DNA from: Betaproteobacteria bacterium
GTDB lineage: Bacteria > Pseudomonadota > Gammaproteobacteria > Burkholderiales > Usitatibacteraceae
Length of the DNA stretch: 6,210 nt
Reading direction: 5' to 3'
Assembly: GCA_012274175.1 (NCBI GenBank)
Contig: JAAOZZ010000276.1
Location: 1 to 6,210, forward strand
Shown: positions 1 through 5,308 of the stretch, piece after piece
Layout: each line of letters starts with the position of its first letter
How positions within the stretch are numbered: the first letter of the stretch is position 1
Program-made: the position numbers and the translations under genes
Notes under the pieces: generated by a model
What the model was told of the DNA's origin: nothing
The model's database searches: none
The model's input: the letters and a program-made list of their open reading frames with translations, nothing else

Positions 1-596
1 ACCACTTCGATGGCGGGATTCACGGCCTTCGCGGCGACGGAGATGCCGGAGATGAGGCCCCCGCCGCCGATCGCGACCACGAGCACCTCGAGCCCGGGAT
101 GTGCGGCGAGCATCTCCAGGCCGCAGGTGCCCTGGCCTGCGATGACCTTCTCGTCGTCGTAGGGATGCACGAGGGTGAGGCCGCGCTCGGCCGCGAGGGC
201 GATCGCGCAGGCCTTGGCGCCGTCGAAGTTCTCCCCTTCGAGGATCACCTCGGCGCCATGCTTCTGGGTCTGCTCGACCTTCACGTAGGGCGTGTAGCGC
301 GGCATCACGATGACCGCGGGGATGCCGAGGCGGTGCGAGTGGTAGGCCACGCCCTGGGCGTGGTTGCCCGCCGAGCAGGCGATCACGCCCTTGGCGGCCT
401 GGGAGCGCTCGAGGCTCGCGAGCTTGTTGAGCGCCCCGCGCTCCTTGAACGACGCGGTGAACTGGTGGTTCTCGAACTTGAGGTAAACGTCGGCGCCCGT
501 GATCTCGGAGAGCGTGCGCGACGGCAGGCACGGCGTATCGAGCACCTGCCCCTCGATCACCTTCGCCGCCGCTTGAATGTCCTGGAGTGTGACCAT
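1..596 (-). CDS. ilvA: Threonine ammonia-lyase (PLP-dependent, short catabolic-type), 3' end missing
   Basis: Probably converts L-threonine to 2-oxobutyrate and ammonium in the cytoplasm; related enzymes also deaminate serine. The 198 visible residues are the fold-type II PLP core. ASFKERGA (48-55) carries the PLP lysine Lys51, SAGNHAQG (75-82) is the substrate/PLP loop, and GGGG at 177-180 is the phosphate-binding loop. The reading frame is intact to the window edge. Family members of this sort are about 400 aa with a C-terminal ACT domain, so roughly half the protein, including any ACT domain, lies outside the window. The ATG overlaps the dadA TGA by one base (TGATG), and with no clear Shine-Dalgarno site this implies translational coupling. 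The FENHQFTASFKERGALNKL stretch (41-59) fits threonine ammonia-lyase better than serine racemase or cysteine synthase. The symbol is less sure than the function: tdcB-like naming is equally possible because the regulatory domain is unseen. Confidence 0.88.
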   Translation of the reverse strand, partial: MVTLQDIQAAAKVIEGQVLDTPCLPSRTLSEITGADVYLKFENHQFTASFKERGALNKLASLERSQAAKGVIACSAGNHAQGVAYHSHRLGIPAVIVMPRYTPYVKVEQTQKHGAEVILEGENFDGAKACAIALAAERGLTLVHPYDDEKVIAGQGTCGLEMLAAHPGLEVLVVAIGGGGLISGISVAAKAVNPAIEV

Positions 597-1846
597 CAGA
601 CCGTGAATTGGAAATCGACTTCGGGAGCCTTCCCCGAGATGATATCCGCAAGCGCCCGACCCGACCCGCAGGCCATGGTCCAGCCCAGGGTTCCGTGGCC
701 GGTGTTGAGGTAGAGGTTGGGGTATCGCGTGGGGCCCACGAGCGGGACGTTGGACGGCGTGGACGGGCGCAGGCCGGCCCAGAACGTCGCGCGGTCGTAG
801 TCGGCCGCGTCGGGAAATATTTCCCGTGCCCTGCGCGTGAGCGCCTCGCAGCGCACGGGATTGAGCTCGGTCGAGTACCCCGAAAGCTCCGCGGTGCCCG
901 CGATGCGAAGGCGCTCCCCCAGGCGCGAGAACACGATCTTCGCCCCGTCGTCGGTGAGGCTCACCCGCGGCGCCTTCGAGGGATCGGCGATCGGCACCGA
1001 GGCGGAATAGCCCTTGGCGGGATACACCGGGATGTCGAGCCCCAGGCCGCGCGCGGCGCGCCGCGAGTAGCTTCCGAGGGCGAGCACGTACGCATCGGCG
1101 GTGAGGCGCGCTTCTCCCCGGGGCGAGGACACGCGCACACCCACGATGCGCCCGCCTTCCGCCAGGATGGCCTCGACCCCGTGGGAAGCGAGGAACGCGG
1201 CGCCCCGTGCGCGCGCGAGCTCCGCGAGGCGCGCGGTGAAAAGATACGCATCTCCCGATTCGTCCGACGCGGTGAACGTCGCGCCCACGATCCGGTCGCG
1301 CGCCGCGGCGAGCGCCGGCTCGATCGCCACGGCCTCGTCCGGGGTCTTCACGTCGCGGTCCAGCCCATGGCCGCGCATGATCGACGCGGCCCGCACCGCG
1401 CCTTCGAACTCCTTCGCATCCGTGTAGTAATGCAGGATCCCCAGCGACAGCTGGTCGTACTCGATGCCCGTGGCCGCGCGCAGCGCCTGCAGCGCGCCGC
1501 GGCTGTAGAGTGCCAGCTTCACGATCCCGGCGATGTTGCGCCGCGTCCGGCCGGGGAGGCACTCGGCGAGGAAGCGCAGGCCCCAGGCCCACTGCGCCGG
1601 GTCCATGCGCAGGCGGAAGAGCAGCGGCGCGTCGTCGCGCCAGAGCCACTGCAGGATCTTCAGGGGCGCCCCGGGGTTCGCCCACGGCTCGGCGTGGCAA
1701 ACGGAAACCTGGCCGCCGTTGGCGAACGAGGTCTCGAGGCCGGGACCTTCGCGCCGGTCGACCACCGTCACCTCGTGGCCCCGCTCGGCGAGATACCAGG
1801 CCGTCGTGGTGCCGATCACTCCGGCGCCGAGGACGAGGACTTTCAT
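596..1846 (-). CDS. dadA: D-amino acid dehydrogenase, FAD-dependent (DadA family)
   Basis: Oxidatively deaminates D-amino acids, classically D-alanine to pyruvate plus ammonium, passing electrons through FAD to the respiratory chain at the inner face of the membrane. The 416 residues begin with an FAD Rossmann motif, GAGVIG (7-12), with the acidic end of strand 2 at Asp30. ETSFANGGQ follows shortly after, and the C-terminal FAD/substrate signature LNTGHGTLGWTMACGSG lies at about 380-396. All are typical of DadA, and the length is close to the usual 415-435. The start chosen is the ATG at 1846 because MKVLVLGAGVIG aligns with the family N-terminus. An in-frame GTG at 1894 would add 16 unconserved residues. 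The gene is first of a two-gene unit with the overlapping threonine ammonia-lyase. The usual partner, alanine racemase DadX, is not next to it. Substrate could be broader than D-alanine: the NGGQVSVCHAEPWANP stretch belongs to a DadA-like branch I associate with betaproteobacteria from memory. Confidence 0.93.
   Translation of the reverse strand: MKVLVLGAGVIGTTTAWYLAERGHEVTVVDRREGPGLETSFANGGQVSVCHAEPWANPGAPLKILQWLWRDDAPLLFRLRMDPAQWAWGLRFLAECLPGRTRRNIAGIVKLALYSRGALQALRAATGIEYDQLSLGILHYYTDAKEFEGAVRAASIMRGHGLDRDVKTPDEAVAIEPALAAARDRIVGATFTASDESGDAYLFTARLAELARARGAAFLASHGVEAILAEGGRIVGVRVSSPRGEARLTADAYVLALGSYSRRAARGLGLDIPVYPAKGYSASVPIADPSKAPRVSLTDDGAKIVFSRLGERLRIAGTAELSGYSTELNPVRCEALTRRAREIFPDAADYDRATFWAGLRPSTPSNVPLVGPTRYPNLYLNTGHGTLGWTMACGSGRALADIISGKAPEVDFQFTV
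811..826. repeat. Perfect 16-bp palindrome inside dadA
   Basis: The bases CGGGAAATATTTCCCG are their own reverse complement over all 16 positions. They lie within the dadA coding sequence and encode R-E-I-F-P on the minus strand, using ATA and TTT, which look uncommon in this GC-rich window. The right half, ATATTTCCCG, recurs at 1900-1909 in the dadA/Nudix control region. It may be a protein-binding site or chance. Confidence 0.6.
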
Positions 1847-1935
1847 GGCGGGCGGAGTCTGGGGAATTGGCTTAGACTTGTCAACGCGCCGCACGCCGTA
1901 TATTTCCCGTCCCCGCGAATCCCGCTTCCCCGGCC
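1847..1935. promoter_or_regulatory. Divergent promoter region between dadA and the Nudix gene
   Basis: This 89-base gap separates two divergently transcribed genes and is AT-richer than its surroundings. On the minus strand a perfect TTGACA lies at 1884-1879, with a poor -10 candidate CAGACT 17 bases on (1861-1856); that would place the transcript start only a few bases before the dadA ATG. On the plus strand TTGTCA (1878-1883) precedes TATATT (1899-1904) with a 15-base spacer, giving a start near 1911 and a leader of about 25 bases for the Nudix gene. The two -35 boxes overlap. A 5-bp inverted repeat, AGTCT (1856-1860) and AGACT (1874-1878), is centred 18 bases apart and could be an operator. 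No good Shine-Dalgarno site was seen before either start. The assignment rests on pattern only. Confidence 0.5.
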
Positions 1936-2811
1936 ATGAGACCGCGCCTTTACGCCGACCTGCTGGGCCTGCTTCGCGCCGCCTGCACCCACGCCTCGCA
2001 CCTCGGCCGTGAAATGCCGGTGCTGCCGTTCTACGCGAAGGAACATCCCGTGGGATGGCTGCGACCCTCGTTCGCCGACCAGCTGCGCCGCTGGCCCCAC
2101 GTCTTCGAGGTGAACCCCGCCTTCGTCACGCTGCACGCGAAGCCCGACACGACCGCGGGACGCACCGCCGCCCTGGCCGAGGTGATCCACGAGCTCGCCC
2201 GCGACGGCGTGATCCGCGGCTGGCGCGACGAGCTGGTGAGCGTCTCGCACCACTACGCCGCGCCGGAAATCTTCCGCATGGAACGCGCCGCCTCCCGGCA
2301 TTTCGGCGTGATGAGCTACGGGGCGCACCTGAACGGTTTCTCGCGGGTGGGCGGCCTCATCCACGCCTGGATCTCGCGGCGCAGCCCCGACCGGCCGATC
2401 GATCCCGACAAGCTGGACAACCTCGTGGGCGGGCGCATCGCCGCGGGGCTCTCGGTGGACGAGACCCTGCGCAAGGAGGCCTGGGAGGAAGCGGGCATCG
2501 CGCCCGCGCTCCTCGAGGGCGTCAACTGCCTGGGTGCGGTGCGGGTCGAGTATTCGGTTCCGGAAGGGCTGCATCGGGAGATCCTCTTCGTGCACGACCT
2601 GTGGCTTCCGCCGGGGTTCACGCCCACCAACCACGACGGCGAGGTCTCCGGCATCCGCTCCGTTCCCCTCGAGGACGTGATCGTGGAGCTGGTGGCGGGA
2701 GACTTCACCCTCGACGCGGGCGCGGTGATGATCGACGGGCTGCTGCGCCTGGGCGCCGTGCTGCCCGAGGACGCCCAGTACCTCGACCTCCTGCGCCTGC
2801 TCAAGCCTTGA
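1936..2811 (+). CDS. DUF4743-domain Nudix hydrolase (thiamine pyrophosphokinase-related type)
   Basis: A 291-aa cytoplasmic Nudix hydrolase. An N-terminal DUF4743-like region (about 1-130) precedes the Nudix fold, with the linker YGAHLNGF at 128-135. The Nudix box spans 165-188, ending KEAWEEAGI, with likely metal-binding Glu181, Glu184 and Glu185. It departs from the GX5EX7REUXEEXGU consensus: Leu172 replaces the first Glu and Lys180 the Arg. The same kind of departure is, from memory, usual in the eukaryotic relatives (plant NUDT20/24, yeast YJR142W, the Nudix half of fission yeast Tnr3), so the enzyme is probably active. Members of that group hydrolyse oxidised or otherwise damaged thiamine diphosphates to monophosphates, so a thiamine-metabolite clean-up role is inferred by homology. 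The ATG at 1936 opens the MRPRLYADLLGLL helix. The stop codon overlaps the next gene, a DMT transporter, suggesting one transcript. Family call is firm; substrate is not. Confidence 0.87.
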   Translation: MRPRLYADLLGLLRAACTHASHLGREMPVLPFYAKEHPVGWLRPSFADQLRRWPHVFEVNPAFVTLHAKPDTTAGRTAALAEVIHELARDGVIRGWRDELVSVSHHYAAPEIFRMERAASRHFGVMSYGAHLNGFSRVGGLIHAWISRRSPDRPIDPDKLDNLVGGRIAAGLSVDETLRKEAWEEAGIAPALLEGVNCLGAVRVEYSVPEGLHREILFVHDLWLPPGFTPTNHDGEVSGIRSVPLEDVIVELVAGDFTLDAGAVMIDGLLRLGAVLPEDAQYLDLLRLLKP

Positions 2812-3680
2812 CCTCGCTCGCCCTCGGGCTGGTCGTCGTCTCCGCCTTCCTCCACGCGAGCTGGAACTTCCTGCTGAAGAAGAGCGGCGGCGGCGCGGGA
2901 CTCATCACCGCCGCCTCCGCGCTCTCCCTCGCAGTGTATGCGCCCTTCGTGGTCACGTTCGCCCTCGTGCGCGGATACCACTTCGAACCGGTCCACCTGG
3001 GGCTCATGCTTGTGAGCGGGCTCATCCATACCGCGTACTTCCTGCTGCTCGACCGGGCGTACCGCAGCGGCGGAGACCTGTCCATCGTCTATCCCCTCGC
3101 CCGCGCCACCGGCCCGCTGCTCACGGTCGCGGTGGCGGTGGCGCTGCTGGGCGAGCACCCCAGTCCCGTGGCGATCGGGGGCGCGGTGCTGATCGGATGC
3201 TCGGCGTTGCTGCTCACCGGCAATCCTTTCGCATGGCGGCACGGGGAAACGCGCCGCGCGGCCGCCTTTGCGCTCGCCACCGGATGCACGATCGCCGCCT
3301 ACACCATTTGGGACAAGGCGAGCGTGGGCGCGGACGGCTGGCTGGTCCCGCCCCTCGTCTTCGACTGGGGCTGCAACGCCTTCCGCGTGATGGCGCTCGT
3401 GCCCTTCACGCACGGACGCTCCCGCGGCGCCATCGCCGCCGCGTGGCGGGAGCGGCGCAAGACCGTCTTCGCGATCGCGGTGCTCTCGCCGCTCGCCTAC
3501 ATCCTCGTGCTCACCGCGATGGTCTTCACGCCCGTGAGCCTCGTCGCACCCGCGCGGGAGCTGTCGATTCTCTTCGCCGCGCTGATGGGCGCGCGCCTGC
3601 TGGGCGAGGGCGATCTCGGGCGCCGCGCCGTCGCCGCGGTGGGCATGGTGCTGGGCATCTCGGGGCTCGCGCTGGGGTAG
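2808..3680 (+). CDS. EamA/DMT-family transporter, 10 membrane segments
   Basis: An inner-membrane permease of 290 aa with two tandem EamA repeats, the usual length for the family. Hydrophobic segments lie at roughly 4-22, 30-54, 63-82, 96-114, 120-137, 149-168, 178-200, 218-240, 246-264 and 271-289. Each repeat ends in a characteristic stretch: ARATGPLL...LLGEHPSP at 98-120 and PARELSILFAALMG...LLGEG at 248-268. DMT proteins move small metabolites (amino acids, sugars, nucleotide-type compounds), and substrate cannot be read from sequence. The start is inferred to be TTG at 2808, giving MTSLALGLVVVSAFLHASWN, which matches the expected N-terminal helix and HAxWN motif. No in-frame ATG occurs until inside segment 3. 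The TTG overlaps the Nudix stop (TTGA), so translation is probably coupled. The frame also stays open upstream of 2808, but that stretch reads as arginine-rich shadow of the Nudix gene. Confidence 0.87.
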   Translation: MTSLALGLVVVSAFLHASWNFLLKKSGGGAGLITAASALSLAVYAPFVVTFALVRGYHFEPVHLGLMLVSGLIHTAYFLLLDRAYRSGGDLSIVYPLARATGPLLTVAVAVALLGEHPSPVAIGGAVLIGCSALLLTGNPFAWRHGETRRAAAFALATGCTIAAYTIWDKASVGADGWLVPPLVFDWGCNAFRVMALVPFTHGRSRGAIAAAWRERRKTVFAIAVLSPLAYILVLTAMVFTPVSLVAPARELSILFAALMGARLLGEGDLGRRAVAAVGMVLGISGLALG

Positions 3681-3709
3681 AATTTCCCCACTTCACCGCG
3701 GATTTTTTC
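3678..3709 (+). promoter_or_regulatory. Candidate pgi promoter (-10 TAGAAT) and short leader
   Basis: TAGAAT at 3678-3683 matches the -10 consensus at 5 of 6 bases and includes the TAG stop codon of the transporter gene. A start near 3690 would leave a leader of about 20 bases before the pgi ATG. No convincing -35 hexamer is found 16-18 bases upstream, so an activator may be needed or the match may be chance. The -10 box is flanked by a 5-bp inverted repeat, TGGGG (3673-3677) and CCCCA (3686-3690). A run of six T (3703-3708) sits just before the ATG, and no Shine-Dalgarno site is visible. Confidence 0.35.
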
Positions 3710-5284
3710 ATGGCCTCGTTCATCGCCTCACCGGCCTGGCAGGCGCTCCTCGCCCATCGCGATGCGCTTGCGGGCCAGCGCATCGAGCGGATGTGGCGCG
3801 AGGACCCGGCGCGGGGCGAAGCGCTCACCTTCCCGTGCGCGGGCCTCGCGGTGGACCTGTCCAAGCAACGCCTCGCGCGCACTTCGGCGAGCCTGCTCGC
3901 GAACCTCGCGCGCGAGCGCGGCCTGCCCGCGGCCATCGAGCGGCTCTTCTCGGGGGCCCGCGTCAACGCGAGCGAGGACCGGGCCGCGCTGCACACGGCG
4001 CTGCGCGGAGACGAACGCGTCGTCCTCGACGGCACGGACGTGCTGGCGGAGGTGCAGCGCCTGCGCGAGCGCATGCGCGTCTTCTCCCAAGCCGTGCGCG
4101 ACGGGCAATGGAAGGGCGCCACGGGCAAGCGCTTCACCCACGTGCTCGCCCTGGGCATCGGCGGCTCGTCCCTGGGGCCGCGTCTCGCGATCGAGGCCCT
4201 GGGCGCCGAGGCCGACGGCCCGGAGGTGCGTTTCGTCGCCAACATCGACGCGGCGGAGCTGGACCGCGCGCTGGCCGGGATCGACCCCGCGTCGACGCTC
4301 GCCGTGATCGCCTCGAAGACCTTCACCACCGAAGAGACCATGGCCAACGCGAAGAGCGTGCGCGCATGGCTCGTCGCGGCGCTGGGCCCGGACGCGCCCG
4401 CGCGCCACGTGATCGCCGCCACCGCGAACGCCGAGGCGGCGGCGGACTGGGGATTGCCCGACTGCAACATCTTTCCGTTCCACGATTGGGTGGGCGGGCG
4501 CTACTCGCTCTGGTCCTCCGTGGGATTGCCGATCGCCATCGCCACGGGCATGCCGCGCTTCGAGCGGCTGCTCGCCGGCGCCCATGCCGCGGACCTCGAG
4601 TTCCGTTCCACGCCCCTCGAGCACAACGTGCCCGCGCTCCTGGGGCTGGTGGGCGTGTGGAACCGCTGCGCCCTGGGACTGGCGAGCCACGCCGTGCTGA
4701 GCTACGCGTCGCGCCTGGAGTCGCTTCCCGCCTACCTGCAGCAGCTCGAGATGGAATCCAACGGCAAGCACGTGGGCGCGGACGGCGCTCCCGTGGATTT
4801 CGCCACCTGCCCGGTGATCTGGGGCGGCACCGAGACGCCCGGCCAGCACGCGTTCCACCAGTGGCTGCACCAGGGCACCGACGCCGCCTCGTGCGACTTC
4901 ATCGTCGTGGCGCACCCGATGGGATCCGACCGCGCGCACCACGAGATTCTGCTTGCCAACGCGTGCGCGCAGTCCGAGGCGCTCATGACCGGGGTGGCGA
5001 GCGACGAAGCCTGGCGCGCATGCACCGGCGATCGCGTGAGCACCACGTTCGTGCTGCCGCGGCTGGACGCCTACCACCTGGGAGCGCTCCTCGCGATCTA
5101 CGAGCACAAGGTGTTCGTGGAGGCGACGGTGTGGGGCATCAACCCGTTCGACCAATGGGGCGTGGAGCTGGGCAAATCCATCGCGAAGAAGGTCCTCCCG
5201 GCGCTGCGGGGGGAGAGCCCGGCCCTCGATCCGTCCACCAGCCACCTGTTGAGCGTCATCCGAAGGATGGGCGAGGCGGGCTGA
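3710..5284 (+). CDS. pgi: Glucose-6-phosphate isomerase
   Basis: Interconverts glucose 6-phosphate and fructose 6-phosphate in the cytoplasm, serving glycolysis, gluconeogenesis and entry to the pentose phosphate or Entner-Doudoroff routes. At 524 aa it is somewhat shorter than E. coli Pgi (549 aa), a compact form seen in many bacteria. The phosphate-binding SIS motif GIGGSSLG is at 149-156 and SKTFTTEET at 202-210. Signature 1, DWVGGRYSLWSSVG (259-272), contains Arg264. MESNGK (348-353) holds the catalytic Glu349, GQHAFHQW holds His380, and signature 2, GINPFDQWGVELGK (476-489), ends at the catalytic Lys489. Spacings Arg264-Glu349-His380 equal those of the mammalian enzyme (272-357-388). The ATG at 3710 is chosen because SPAWQALLAHRDAL aligns with the usual N-terminus; the open frame upstream is an arginine-rich shadow of the transporter gene. 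No Shine-Dalgarno site is visible. It lies 29 bases after the transporter and 24 before a PAS-domain gene. Confidence 0.96.
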   Translation: MASFIASPAWQALLAHRDALAGQRIERMWREDPARGEALTFPCAGLAVDLSKQRLARTSASLLANLARERGLPAAIERLFSGARVNASEDRAALHTALRGDERVVLDGTDVLAEVQRLRERMRVFSQAVRDGQWKGATGKRFTHVLALGIGGSSLGPRLAIEALGAEADGPEVRFVANIDAAELDRALAGIDPASTLAVIASKTFTTEETMANAKSVRAWLVAALGPDAPARHVIAATANAEAAADWGLPDCNIFPFHDWVGGRYSLWSSVGLPIAIATGMPRFERLLAGAHAADLEFRSTPLEHNVPALLGLVGVWNRCALGLASHAVLSYASRLESLPAYLQQLEMESNGKHVGADGAPVDFATCPVIWGGTETPGQHAFHQWLHQGTDAASCDFIVVAHPMGSDRAHHEILLANACAQSEALMTGVASDEAWRACTGDRVSTTFVLPRLDAYHLGALLAIYEHKVFVEATVWGINPFDQWGVELGKSIAKKVLPALRGESPALDPSTSHLLSVIRRMGEAG

Positions 5285-5308
5285 GGCCCCGCTTCGTCCG
5301 CAGGTTCC

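Noticed and set aside
99..713. 204-codon plus-strand open frame opposite the threonine ammonia-lyase
   Set aside because: Antisense shadow; the minus strand has the full set of PLP-enzyme motifs.
1847..1894. Longer dadA product from the in-frame GTG at 1894
   Set aside because: Adds 16 residues before the FAD motif that DadA proteins do not have, and would put the TTGACA box inside the coding region.
608..1939. 443-codon plus-strand open frame opposite dadA
   Set aside because: Antisense shadow of a GC-rich gene: Arg/Gly/Ala-rich, no recognisable domain, while the opposite strand encodes a clear DadA.
2055..2807. Upstream extension of the transporter frame into the Nudix gene
   Set aside because: Arginine- and proline-rich frame-shifted reading of the Nudix gene; the transporter family N-terminus begins at 2808.
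3673..3708. Intrinsic terminator made of the TGGGG/CCCCA repeat and the T6 run
   Set aside because: The stem is only 5 bp and the T-run begins 12 bases after it, so it does not fit a rho-independent terminator.
3197..3709. Upstream extension of the pgi frame into the transporter gene
   Set aside because: Arg/Ala-rich frame-shifted reading of the transporter; Pgi homology begins at the ATG at 3710.
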